NCBI RefSeq assembly: GCF_004349215.1
Contig: NZ_SMKU01000010.1
Coordinates: 1 to 64,000, forward strand
Length of the DNA stretch: 64,000 nt
DNA from: Actinomadura rubrisoli
GTDB taxonomy: Bacteria > Actinomycetota > Actinomycetes > Streptosporangiales > Streptosporangiaceae
Direction of reading: 5' to 3'
Part shown: positions 35,635 to 43,629 of the stretch, piece by piece
How the letters are laid out: every line of letters starts with the position of its first letter
How positions within the stretch are numbered: the first letter of the stretch is position 1
The notes under the pieces: generated by a model
What the model saw: the letters and a program-made list of their open reading frames with translations, nothing else
What the model was told of the DNA's origin: nothing
Database searches by the model: none
Made by a program: the position numbers and the translations under genes

Positions 35635-36702
35635 ATGGGGCTCGATCTGTTCTCGGACGTAGCGGACCTGACGGCGGCGATCGTCGACATCGAGTCGGTG
35701 AGCGGCGGGGAGAAGGTGCTCGCAGACGCCGTCGAAGAGGCGCTGCGCGCGCTTCCGCACCTCACGGTGGACCGCTACGGGAACAACGTGGTCGCCCGTA
35801 CCGGTCTTGGGCTCTCCGAACGGGTCGTCCTTGCGGGGCATCTCGACACCGTCCCGCTCAACGGGAACCTGCCGTCCCGTGTGGAGGGCGACCGGCTCTA
35901 CGGCTGCGGCACGACGGACATGAAGAGCGGCGTGGCCGTCGCCCTGAAGCTGGCCGCCACCGTGACGGAGCCGACCCGCGACATCACCTACGTCTTCTAC
36001 GAGTGCGAGGAGATCGAGGCCGAGCGCAACGGCCTCAACCGGCTCGCCGCCGACCGTCCCGAGCTGCTCGCCGGGGACTTCGCCGTCCTGATGGAGCCGA
36101 CCGGCGGGCAGGTCGAGGGCGGCTGCCAGGGCACCATGCGCGTCGACGTCACGGTGAAGGGCGAGCGGGCGCACAGCGCGCGCGCCTGGATGGGCTCCAA
36201 CGCCATCCATACGGCCGGTCAGATCCTCGACCTGCTGCGCGCGTACGAGCCCACCCGTCCGGTCGTGGACGGCCTGGAGTACCACGAGGGCCTCAACGCG
36301 GTCTTCGTCCGGGGCGGCGTCGCGGGCAACGTCATCCCCGACGAGTGCGTCGTCACCGTCAACTACCGGTTCGCGCCCGACAAGTCGCTCGACGAGGCCG
36401 AAACGTACCTCCGCGGGGTCTTCGACGGCTTCCAGGTCGAGGTCACCGACGGCGCGTCCGCGGCCCGTCCCGGCCTGTCCCACCCCGCCGCGGCGGCGTT
36501 CGTGTCGTCCGTCGCGTCGGGCGGCGCCGAGGTGCGCGCCAAGCTCGGTTGGACGGACGTGGCGCGCTTCTCCGAGCTGGGCGTCCCGGCGGTCAACTAC
36601 GGCCCGGGGGAGCCGACCCTCGCCCACACCAAGGGCGAGTACGTGGAGCTCCCGCTGATCGCCGACTGCGAGCGCCGCATGCGAGCCTGGCTCACCGCCT
36701 GA
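35635..36702 (+). CDS. dapE: succinyl-diaminopimelate desuccinylase
   Basis: 355 aa M20-family metallopeptidase fold. Metal ligands and base are visible in 'LAGHLDTVPLNGN' (His, Asp), 'LYGCGTTDMKSG' (Asp), 'YECEEIEAERNG' (Glu-Glu) and, near the end, 'LAHTKGEYVEL' (His). The dimerisation insert begins 'GCQGTMRVDVTVKGERAHSARAW'. It removes succinate from N-succinyl-LL-diaminopimelate. Together with dapC (11709) and dapD (34080) it gives three steps of the succinylase lysine pathway within the window. Confidence 0.94.
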   Translation: MGLDLFSDVADLTAAIVDIESVSGGEKVLADAVEEALRALPHLTVDRYGNNVVARTGLGLSERVVLAGHLDTVPLNGNLPSRVEGDRLYGCGTTDMKSGVAVALKLAATVTEPTRDITYVFYECEEIEAERNGLNRLAADRPELLAGDFAVLMEPTGGQVEGGCQGTMRVDVTVKGERAHSARAWMGSNAIHTAGQILDLLRAYEPTRPVVDGLEYHEGLNAVFVRGGVAGNVIPDECVVTVNYRFAPDKSLDEAETYLRGVFDGFQVEVTDGASAARPGLSHPAAAAFVSSVASGGAEVRAKLGWTDVARFSELGVPAVNYGPGEPTLAHTKGEYVELPLIADCERRMRAWLTA

Positions 36703-36744
36703 CCCGCGCCGCCCCGCGTCCACCGCGGCCTGACCTGCGGCGCG

Positions 36745-37314
36745 TCAGGTGTGGAGGCCCTTGAGGACCACGTCGGCGTAGGTGTGGTGCTTGCCTGGCG
36801 CGCTGCCCGTGACGGCCATCGCCAGCCCGCACATCAGCGCCCGGAACTCGTCGAACCCGATGTCGTCGCGGAGCGTCCCGGCGTTCCGGGCGCGGTCGAG
36901 CAGCAGGGTGACGTTGGCGGACAGCTCGTGGTTCTGGACGCGGGCGTCCTCCTCGAAGAGCCGCCCGACGTCGCCGAACACATCGCGCAGACCCCGGTTC
37001 CGCGCCATGACCTCGGAGCTGAGCTGGACGAACCTGGCCAGGCCCTCCCAGGGGTCGTCCAGTTCCAGGGCCTTGGCGGCGTTCGCCGCGCCCTCCGCCA
37101 GCCACTCGGAGGTGAGCTCGTCGACCAGCGCCTGCTTGGTCGGGAAGTGCCGGTAGATCGTGCCGATGCCGACGCCGGCGCGGCGGGCGATGTCCTCCAT
37201 CTGGACCTCGTTGCCGCCCTCCTCGAACGCCACGCGCGCGGCGTCCAGGACGCGCCGCCGGTTCCGGCGCGCGTCGGCGCGCATCGGGCGGCCGTCGGTG
37301 GTGGAGGTGGACAT
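36745..37314 (-). CDS. TetR-family repressor of the adjacent exporter
   Basis: 189 aa. The N-terminal helix-turn-helix 'DIARRAGVGIGTIYRHFPTKQALV' (residues ~41-64) is classical TetR; the remainder is the ligand-binding helical domain. It is divergent from a DHA2 exporter, and the 99-bp gap contains two related operators. By the usual logic it represses both genes until the exported compound binds. Confidence 0.92.
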   Translation of the reverse strand: MSTSTTDGRPMRADARRNRRRVLDAARVAFEEGGNEVQMEDIARRAGVGIGTIYRHFPTKQALVDELTSEWLAEGAANAAKALELDDPWEGLARFVQLSSEVMARNRGLRDVFGDVGRLFEEDARVQNHELSANVTLLLDRARNAGTLRDDIGFDEFRALMCGLAMAVTGSAPGKHHTYADVVLKGLHT

Positions 37315-37334
37315 CGGTCCCAGTCAACCACGAA

Positions 37335-37399
37335 TTGACAACCGGAATCCAGATTCCGTATCGTTCCCGGGCATAAGCGGAAGCGGAATTCGACTTCCA
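37335..37399 (+). promoter_or_regulatory. exporter promoter with two TetR operators
   Basis: A perfect -35 TTGACA (37335-37340) and -10-like TATCGT (37359-37364) are 18 bp apart. The spacer is filled by the perfect inverted repeat CGGAAT-CCAG-ATTCCG (37343-37358). A second, degenerate copy CGGAAT-TCGA-CTTCCA lies at 37384-37399 in the expected leader. A bound repressor would block RNA polymerase directly. Confidence 0.7.
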
Positions 37400-37413
37400 G
37401 TTAGGAGCGCCGC

Positions 37414-38871
37414 ATGACCGCACGGCACCGGGGCCTCGCCCTGGCCCTGCTCGTCACCGTCCAGTTCGTGCTGGTCCTCGACGCCTCGATCGTCAACGTG
37501 GCGCTGCCGTCGATCGGCCGGGACCTGCACTTCGACCAGGCCGACCTGTCCTGGATCGGCAACGCCTACACGCTCGCGTTCGGCGGGTTCCTGCTGTTCG
37601 GCGGCCGGATCGCCGACCTGGCGGGACGGCGCCGGATGTTCGTCGCCGGGATCGCCCTGTTCACCCTGGCCTCCCTGGGCGGCGGCCTCGCGCCCAATGC
37701 CGGGACCCTCGTCGCCGCGCGTGCCGTCCAGGGCCTCGGCGCCGCACTGGCCGCGCCCGCCGCCCTGTCTCTGATCATGACGCTGTACGCGCCGGGACCC
37801 GAGCGCAACCGCGCCCTCGGCCTCTTCGGAGCCGTCGCCGGGGCGGGCGGCGCGGCCGGCGCGATCCTCGGCGGGCTGCTCACCGACTGGTTCGGCTGGG
37901 AGGCGGTCCTGTTCGTCAACGTGCCGATCGGCGCCGCCGCCGTCGCGCTCGCGCCCGTCCTGCTCCCCGAGGCCCGCGACGAGCACGCCCGCGGCTTCGA
38001 CCTGCTCGGCGCCGCGTCCGTGACCGGCGGTCTGGCACTGCTCGTCTACACGCTGGTGGACGCGAACGACGCCGGGTGGGACTCCGCGCAGACCTACGGG
38101 TTCGGCGCCGCGGCGGTCGTGCTTCTCGCCGCCTTCGTCGTGGTGGAGGCGCGCGTCCGGCACCCCCTCGTCCCACTGGGGATCTTCCGGGGGCGCGCGC
38201 TGAGCGGCGGGAACCTGGCGGCCATCCTGATGACGATGGCCGTCTTCCCGATGTTCTTCGTGATGACCATCTACCTCCAGCAGGTGCTCGGATACGGGCC
38301 GATCAAGGCGGGGCTCAGCCAGCTCCCGGTGGCGGTGTCGATGGCGCTCGGCGCCGGGGCCGGGTCCCAGCTGGTCACCCGGTTCGGCGCCCGCGCGCCT
38401 CTGGCGGGCGGGCTGGCGATCACCTCGGCCGGGCTGGCCTGGTTCGCGCAGCTGTCCGCCCCCGGCGGCTACGTGGCGGACGTCCTCGGGCCCTCGATCG
38501 TGATGGGCATCGGCGGCGGGATCGCCTTCGTGGCCGTCACCATCGCGGCCACGGCGGGCGCGTCGGCGGACGAGTCCGGCCTCGCGTCCGGGCTCATCAA
38601 CACCACCCAGCAGATCGGCGGCGCGCTCGGCCTGGCCGCCGTGGTCGCGGTCTCGACCGCCGCGACGAAGGACGCGTTCTCCGGCGGGGAGCGTGTCCCG
38701 TCCGTCGCGCTGAACGAGGGGTTCCAGGCCGGCATGCTCACCAGCGCGGGCATGGCCATCGCCGCCGGTCTGGCCGCGCTGCTGCTGGTTCCGGGCCGTC
38801 CGAGGGACGAACCGCCGCCGGCCGCCGCAGAACCCGTCCTCGTGGACGATGCGCCGGCGGGGGAGCGATAG
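37414..38871 (+). CDS. DHA2-family MFS exporter (14 TM)
   Basis: 485 aa. The pattern 'LVLDASIVNVALPSIGRDL', 'GGRIADLAGRRRMFVAG' (motif A) and 'LGLFGAVAGAGGAAGAILGGLLTDW' (motif C) places it with EmrB/QacA-type proton antiporters. About 14 membrane helices. It resembles the exporter at 31620 in layout but differs in sequence. The TetR gene and operators upstream indicate substrate-induced expression. Confidence 0.92.
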   Translation: MTARHRGLALALLVTVQFVLVLDASIVNVALPSIGRDLHFDQADLSWIGNAYTLAFGGFLLFGGRIADLAGRRRMFVAGIALFTLASLGGGLAPNAGTLVAARAVQGLGAALAAPAALSLIMTLYAPGPERNRALGLFGAVAGAGGAAGAILGGLLTDWFGWEAVLFVNVPIGAAAVALAPVLLPEARDEHARGFDLLGAASVTGGLALLVYTLVDANDAGWDSAQTYGFGAAAVVLLAAFVVVEARVRHPLVPLGIFRGRALSGGNLAAILMTMAVFPMFFVMTIYLQQVLGYGPIKAGLSQLPVAVSMALGAGAGSQLVTRFGARAPLAGGLAITSAGLAWFAQLSAPGGYVADVLGPSIVMGIGGGIAFVAVTIAATAGASADESGLASGLINTTQQIGGALGLAAVVAVSTAATKDAFSGGERVPSVALNEGFQAGMLTSAGMAIAAGLAALLLVPGRPRDEPPPAAAEPVLVDDAPAGER

Positions 38872-38916
38872 CTATATGGCGCGTGAGCGGGGCGGCGCTT
38901 GGCTACCGTTGGGGCC

Positions 38917-39723
38917 ATGACATCCGAAGTGAATCCCCGTACGCGACGGCAGGGGCCGGCGACGCTGCGCGGGCGAGCCGTCCCGCAGACGACCACCGAC
39001 CAGCGGCTCCTCGACAGCCGCGGGACCGTCGACTGGCTCCACGCCGACCCTTGGCGCGTGCTGCGGATCCAGGCGGAGTTCGTCGAGGGCTTCGGGCTGC
39101 TGGCCGAGCTGCCGAAGGCGGTCAGCGTCTTCGGCAGCGCCCGCACCAAGCCCGGGTCGGAGGAGTACGAGCTCGCGGTCGACATCGGCGCCCGGCTGCA
39201 CGACGCCGGCTACGCCGTGATCACCGGGGGCGGCCCGGGGATCATGGAGGCGGCCAACAAGGGCTGCGACGAGAACGGGGGCGTGTCGGTCGGGCTCGGC
39301 ATCGAGCTGCCCTTCGAGCAGAAGCTGAACGACCACATCGACATCGGGCTGGAGTTCCGCTACTTCTTTGTGAGAAAGACCATGTTCGTCAAGTACAGCC
39401 AGGCGTTCGTGGTGCTCCCGGGCGGCTTCGGGACGCTGGACGAGCTGTTCGAGGCGATCACCCTCGTCCAGACCAAGAAGATCACCCGGTTCCCGATCGT
39501 GCTGGTCGGCACCGAGTTCTGGGGCGGCCTGCTCGACTGGGTCCGCAAGGCGATGCTGCCGTCCGGCAAGATCTCGCCCGAGGACATGGACCTCATCCAC
39601 CTCACCGACGATCCGGACGAGGTCGTCCGGATCGTGGTGGACGCGCACATCAGGGCCGAGCAGCGGCTCCAGGAGGAGGCCGCGGTGGAGGCCACCGCCG
39701 CCGAGGCCGGAGACGGCACCTGA
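38917..39723 (+). CDS. TIGR00730 / LOG-family Rossmann protein (first copy)
   Basis: 268 aa from ATG 38917. The LOG signature is complete: 'VSVFGSARTKPGS', 'GYAVITGGGPGIMEAANKGC', 'YFFVRKTMFVKYSQAFVVLPGGFGTLDELFEA'. Such proteins hydrolyse nucleoside 5'-monophosphates with release of the free base (cytokinin-type phosphoribohydrolases); older annotations call them lysine decarboxylases. An N-terminal ~60-residue extension and an acidic Ala/Glu tail are extra. Its stop overlaps the start of a second LOG gene. Confidence 0.9.
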   Translation: MTSEVNPRTRRQGPATLRGRAVPQTTTDQRLLDSRGTVDWLHADPWRVLRIQAEFVEGFGLLAELPKAVSVFGSARTKPGSEEYELAVDIGARLHDAGYAVITGGGPGIMEAANKGCDENGGVSVGLGIELPFEQKLNDHIDIGLEFRYFFVRKTMFVKYSQAFVVLPGGFGTLDELFEAITLVQTKKITRFPIVLVGTEFWGGLLDWVRKAMLPSGKISPEDMDLIHLTDDPDEVVRIVVDAHIRAEQRLQEEAAVEATAAEAGDGT

Positions 39724-40349
39724 TGGCCCCTGGCGAGCCGTCAGGGAAAGGCGGCCCCGCAGGGCTGGCGGTGTGCGTGTTCTGCGCGTCCAGCAGCAAG
39801 ATCGACCGGATCCATGTGGACCTCGCGGCCGAGGTCGGCGCCGAGCTGGCCCGGCGCGGGCACAGCCTGGTCAGCGGCGGCGCCCAGGTGTCGTGCATGG
39901 GCGCCGTCGCCCGCGCCGCGCGGGCCGGCGGCGCCCGCACCGTCGGGGTGATCCCCGAGGGGCTGGTCAGCGTCGAGATCTCCGACGAGGCCAACGACGA
40001 GCTGATCGTCACCCCCGACATGCGCTCCCGCAAGGGCGAGATGGACCGGCGCAGCGACGCGTTCCTCATCCTGCCCGGCGGGATCGGCACGCTGGAGGAG
40101 CTGTTCGAGGTCTGGACGGCCCGCGTCCTCGGCATGCACCGCAAGGCGCTGGTGATCCTCGATCCGACCGGCGTGTACGACCCGCTGCGCGAGCTGATGA
40201 ACGGGCTCGCCGAGCAGGGCTTCGCCCGTCCGAAGATCTTCGACGCCATCGGCTGGACGGGCTCGGTGGACGAGGCGTTCGACCTCCTGGAGCGTTCCCA
40301 GCCCCGCATCGAGGCCACTCCCGAGGACTACGCGGAGGCCGAGCTCTGA
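39723..40349 (+). CDS. TIGR00730 / LOG-family protein (second copy)
   Basis: 208 aa from ATG 39723, sharing one base with the previous stop. It has 'CVFCASSSKID', 'HSLVSGGAQVSCMGAVARAA' and 'SRKGEMDRRSDAFLILPGGIGTLEELFEVW', the nucleotide-binding and catalytic motifs of LOG proteins. The middle glycine loop (SGGAQVSCMG) differs from the first copy (GGGPGIMEA), so the two probably act on different nucleotides. From memory Rv1205 of M. tuberculosis, near dapE and sigE, is the equivalent. Confidence 0.9.
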   Translation: MAPGEPSGKGGPAGLAVCVFCASSSKIDRIHVDLAAEVGAELARRGHSLVSGGAQVSCMGAVARAARAGGARTVGVIPEGLVSVEISDEANDELIVTPDMRSRKGEMDRRSDAFLILPGGIGTLEELFEVWTARVLGMHRKALVILDPTGVYDPLRELMNGLAEQGFARPKIFDAIGWTGSVDEAFDLLERSQPRIEATPEDYAEAEL

Positions 40350-40416
40350 CCGTGCCCGGCCGGCGACCCGCCGTGACCCCCGGGGCTCCCCGGCAAGATT
40401 GCCCTGGGGGTTTGCC

Positions 40417-40453
40417 GTTCGTCGGCCGTTCGTTCATCCTCGGTTCAAGGGCG
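40417..40453 (+). promoter_or_regulatory. PHO-box-like direct repeats upstream of phoX
   Basis: Two 11-bp units, GTTCATCCTCG (40432-40442) and GTTCAAGGGCG (40443-40453), abut exactly as in Streptomyces PHO boxes (GTTCA every 11 bp). GTTCG at 40417 and 40428 are also 11 bp apart. Located 45-80 bp before the PhoX-type phosphatase start. Confidence 0.6.
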
Positions 40454-40497
40454 CGGACCAGGCTCCGGCGTGATCCCCTTACGTTGAAGGAGTGCCC

Positions 40498-41814
40498 ATG
40501 TCCGTGACCCGTCGCGGAGTCGTCAAGGGCGGCGCGGCCGGCGCGCTGTCCATCGCCCTCGCCGGAAGTCTCGACTCGATCTTCCAGACCTCCGCGGGTG
40601 CCGATGTCGGTGAGGCGTACGGCTACGGCCCGCTCATCCCCGACCCCAAGGGCGTCCTGGACCTGCCCAAGGGATTCTCCTACAAGACGCTGTCGACGGA
40701 GGGCGACCCCATCTCCGACGGCGTCGTCGTGCCCGGCCACCACGACGGCACGGCCACCTTCCCCGGAAGCAGGCCGCACCGCACCCGGCTGGTGCGCAAC
40801 CACGAGCAGAGCAACAACGGCACCCGCGCCGTGGCGCCCGCCGCGCTGACCTACGACCCGGCGGCCAACGGCGGCACCACCACCCTGGAGGTCGACCGCC
40901 ACGGCGAGCTGCTCTCGCAGTACGTCAGCCTCGCCGGGACGTCCACGAACTGCGCGGGCGGCCGCACCCCCTGGGGCACCTGGCTCACCTGCGAGGAGAC
41001 CGAGGGCTTCACCGGCCAGACCAAGTCCCACGGCTGGGTGTTCGAGGTCGACCCGCACGGTAAGCGGACCAAGCCCGTCCCACTGACGGGCCTCGGCCGC
41101 TTCGCCCACGAGGCCGTCGCCGTCGACCCCCACACGCTCACCGCCTACCTCACCGAGGACGCCGCCAAGCCGTTCGGGCTGTTCTACCGGTTCCGCCCCC
41201 GCACGCACCGCGGCGGCTACCACGCCTACCTCCAGGGCGGGCGGCTTGAGGCGCTGAACGTCCGGGACGTCCCGGACCTGTCGCTCGTCCAGGAGCCCGG
41301 CACCAAGCTCCACGCCCGCTGGGTGGCCGTCCCGGACCCGTCCGCCAAGACCACCTCCGTGCGCAAGCAGTTCGACACCATCACCCGGAGCCAGAAGCTC
41401 GAAGGCGCCTGGTGGGGCCACGGCAAGGCGTACTTCGTCTGCAGCTACTCCAAGAAGGCCGACGGCGCCGCCGCCGACCACGCCGGGCAGGTCTGGACCT
41501 ACGACCCGCACCGCAACGAGATCGAGCTGGAGCTCGTCTTCAAGCCGGGCGGCCGCTTCGACGGCCCGGACAACATCACCGTCTCCCCGTACGGCGGCGG
41601 CGTGATCCTGGCCGAGGACGGCGACGGCGAGCAGCACCTCATCGGCACCACCAAGAAGAACAAGCCGTTCGCGATGGCCCGCAACGCCCTCAACGACAGC
41701 GAGTTCACCGGTGTCACGTTCTCCCCGGACGGGAAGATCCTGTTCGCCAACCGCCAGGAGGGGCCCGGCGTGACGTTCGCCATCACCGGCCCCTGGCACC
41801 GGCTGCGCGGCTGA
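40498..41814 (+). CDS. phoX: PhoX-type alkaline phosphatase (DUF839), Tat exported
   Basis: 438 aa from ATG 40498, five bases after AAGGAG. The Tat signal begins V-T-R-R-G-V-V-K-G and runs into an Ala-rich hydrophobic stretch. The enzyme part shows 'LVRNHEQSNNG', 'AGTSTNCAGGRTPWGTWLTCEET', 'FAHEAVAVDPHTLTAYLTED' and 'EFTGVTFSPDGKILFANRQ', as in calcium/iron-dependent PhoX phosphatases and DUF839 proteins. It should release phosphate from organic esters outside the cell. The PHO-box-like repeat upstream fits induction by PhoP under phosphate limitation. Confidence 0.85.
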   Translation: MSVTRRGVVKGGAAGALSIALAGSLDSIFQTSAGADVGEAYGYGPLIPDPKGVLDLPKGFSYKTLSTEGDPISDGVVVPGHHDGTATFPGSRPHRTRLVRNHEQSNNGTRAVAPAALTYDPAANGGTTTLEVDRHGELLSQYVSLAGTSTNCAGGRTPWGTWLTCEETEGFTGQTKSHGWVFEVDPHGKRTKPVPLTGLGRFAHEAVAVDPHTLTAYLTEDAAKPFGLFYRFRPRTHRGGYHAYLQGGRLEALNVRDVPDLSLVQEPGTKLHARWVAVPDPSAKTTSVRKQFDTITRSQKLEGAWWGHGKAYFVCSYSKKADGAAADHAGQVWTYDPHRNEIELELVFKPGGRFDGPDNITVSPYGGGVILAEDGDGEQHLIGTTKKNKPFAMARNALNDSEFTGVTFSPDGKILFANRQEGPGVTFAITGPWHRLRG

Positions 41815-41916
41815 CCCACCGGAACCGGCGCGCCGGCCAGCGGGACGCTCCGCTCATGCGACCCCATGCCCTCAAGCGTGGCACGATCGGTATGTGGATC
41901 GTCGGCAGATCGGAGC

Positions 41917-42360
41917 GTGATCGTGGTTGTGGTCCTCGTCCTGGCCGGCGCGGCGGTGCTGGGCGCCGTCGTCGTCCTCGCCATGGGCCGCGGCGGCGGG
42001 CTGGCCGAGACCCATCCCGACTACCCGCCGCTCCCGTCGTCGGACGGCGGGATGGCCGCCGGGCCGGCCGCCGGGTTCCCGCACCTGCCGCGCGGCATGT
42101 GGGGCTACCAGGTCACCGTGACCGACGAGGCCCTGCGCGGCCTCGCCCACGCCCTGTCCGAGCGCGACGCCCGCCTGGCCTCCCTGGAGCAGCAGGTGGA
42201 CGACCTGCGCCACCGCCTGGGCGGCCACGAGCAGGTGGGCGCCCTCCACGGCATCCAGGAGCAGACCGCGGGGAACGGCCCCCTGCCCTCGCTGCAGCGC
42301 GAGACCCCCGAGGACGCCGCGGACGAGCCGGTCGGCGGCGGCGCGGAGGACCGTCCGTGA
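41917..42360 (+). CDS. DivIVA-like membrane protein
   Basis: 147 aa from GTG 41917; the Shine-Dalgarno is poor, so the start is tentative. An N-terminal membrane helix of Val/Leu/Ala is followed by a Pro-rich linker and 'WGYQVTVTDEALRGLAHALSERDARLASLEQQVDDLRHRLGG', a short DivIVA-like motif and coiled coil. Proteins like this sit near tag and DUF3117 genes in other actinomycetes. A role at membranes or septa is inferred. Its stop overlaps the next start by 4 bp. Confidence 0.65.
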   Translation: MIVVVVLVLAGAAVLGAVVVLAMGRGGGLAETHPDYPPLPSSDGGMAAGPAAGFPHLPRGMWGYQVTVTDEALRGLAHALSERDARLASLEQQVDDLRHRLGGHEQVGALHGIQEQTAGNGPLPSLQRETPEDAADEPVGGGAEDRP

Positions 42361-42800
42361 GCACGGTCGCCGTCCACGCCGAGGCTACATCGGACGCCCC
42401 GCCCGAACGCCTCTTCGCCGTCCTGACCGACTGGCCCAGGCACGCCGAGTGGATGCCCTTCACCCGCGCCGAGGGCGGCCACGAGGCCGGCGCCGAACTG
42501 GCCGCGTGGACGGGCCTCGGCCCCGTCGGGTTCGTCGACACCATGGTGATCACCGACTGGCGTCCCGGCAGCCGCGTCGCCGTCCGGCACACGGGCCGCG
42601 TGGTGCGCGGCGAGGCGTGGTTCGAGGTCGTCCCGTACGGCGGGGGAAGCCGCGTCGTCTGGGCCGAGCGGGTCGACCTGCCCCTCGGGCCCCTCGGCCG
42701 CGCGGGCTGGCTCGCCGCGGGTCCGATCGTGCGGGCGTTCATGGGCCTCGGGCTCCGGCGGCTCGGACGGCTGGCCGGTTCTGTCGGCGGCGTGAGGTAG
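42357..42800 (+). CDS. SRPBCC / polyketide cyclase-like protein
   Basis: 147 aa from GTG 42357 in a GTGA overlap. The sequence 'VHAEATSDAPPERLFAVLTDWPRHAEWMPFTRAE', 'GFVDTMVITDWRPGSRVAVRHTGRVVRGEAWF' and 'SRVVWAERVDLPLG' matches START-like SRPBCC proteins, which bind hydrophobic ligands in a deep pocket. Ligand unknown. Coupled to the DivIVA-like gene and followed 9 bp later by tag. Confidence 0.85.
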   Translation: MSTVAVHAEATSDAPPERLFAVLTDWPRHAEWMPFTRAEGGHEAGAELAAWTGLGPVGFVDTMVITDWRPGSRVAVRHTGRVVRGEAWFEVVPYGGGSRVVWAERVDLPLGPLGRAGWLAAGPIVRAFMGLGLRRLGRLAGSVGGVR

Positions 42801-42809
42801 AACGGGTCG

Positions 42810-43394
42810 GTGAGCACAGCGATCCGAGGCGAGGACGGGCTGGCCCGATGCCCGTGGGGGCTCTCGGCCCCCGACTACGTCGCCTATCACGACAACGAGT
42901 GGGGCCGCCCCGTCCGCGACGACCAGGGCCTGTACGAGAAGCTCTGCCTGGAGGCATTCCAGTCCGGGTTGTCCTGGCTGACGATCCTGCGCAAGCGGGA
43001 GAACTTCCGCGCGGCCTTCCACGGCTTCGACCCCGAGAAGGTCGCCGCGTTCGGCCCGGACGACATCGAGCGCCTCCTGGCCGACGCGTCGATCGTCCGC
43101 AACCGCGCGAAGATCGAGGCGGCCATCGCCAACGCCAGAGCCGCCCTCGACATCCCCGGCGGCCTCGCCGCGACCGCCTGGCGCTACGCCGACCCCAACG
43201 CCCCCGCCCACGCCGACATGGCCGACGTACCCGCCTACACCGACGGCTCCAAGGCCCTGGCCAAAGACCTGAAACGCCACGGCTTCCGCTTCGTAGGCCC
43301 CACCACCGCCTACGCCCTAATGCAGGCATGCGGCCTGGTAAACGACCACCTAACCGGCTGCTTCCGCCGAAGCCCCAACAACGCCGCGAAGTGA
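42810..43394 (+). CDS. tag: DNA-3-methyladenine glycosylase I
   Basis: 194 aa from GTG 42810. The family signatures are R-C-P-W-G, 'YVAYHDNEWGRPV', 'LCLEAFQSGLSWLTILRKRENFR', and the C-terminal zinc-site text 'MQACGLVNDHLTGC' (Cys4/His zinc snap with the N-terminal Cys). It removes 3-methyladenine from alkylated DNA, starting base-excision repair. The position before DUF3117 matches tagA-Rv1211 order of M. tuberculosis (from memory), with paaX and an enoyl-CoA hydratase inserted between. Confidence 0.93.
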   Translation: MSTAIRGEDGLARCPWGLSAPDYVAYHDNEWGRPVRDDQGLYEKLCLEAFQSGLSWLTILRKRENFRAAFHGFDPEKVAAFGPDDIERLLADASIVRNRAKIEAAIANARAALDIPGGLAATAWRYADPNAPAHADMADVPAYTDGSKALAKDLKRHGFRFVGPTTAYALMQACGLVNDHLTGCFRRSPNNAAK

Positions 43395-43437
43395 ACCCTG
43401 CCCGACGATCAATCTGACGCCGAGGCTCGCAACAGCC

Positions 43438-43610
43438 GGTTGTCACCTCAGGTGCCGACAACCCCAGCGTTGCGATCGCGTGCGAAGCCAGGTTCGAGCT
43501 TGCGAGAACCTGATCGCGCAGCGAGCCCCTGGGCGAGTCGGAGCGATGCAGCGATTCGCCGCAGTGCCCGTTGAAGGAGGGCGTTCAACGCCCGACGCCG
43601 AGGGCACTGC
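43438..43610. other. structured intergenic region (several stem-loops)
   Basis: Between convergent tag and enoyl-CoA hydratase genes lie three strong inverted repeats: GGTTGTC/GACAACC (43438-43463), CAGGTTC/GAACCTG with a 10-nt loop (43489-43512), and GCAGTGCCC/GGGCACTGC (43561-43610) enclosing the nested palindrome GGGCGTTCAACGCCC (43579-43593). This could be a bidirectional terminator array, a repetitive palindromic element, or a structured RNA. No ORF explains it. Confidence 0.55.
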
Positions 43611-43629
43611 AATGAGCACACCCCTACTC

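Noticed and set aside
38917..40349. Lysine decarboxylase function for the two TIGR00730 proteins
   Set aside because: No PLP lysine is present; the motifs are those of LOG phosphoribohydrolases.
43438..43610. tRNA or tRNA fragment in the structured region
   Set aside because: Stem lengths and loops do not form a cloverleaf and there is no T-loop GTTCGANTC in the right place.
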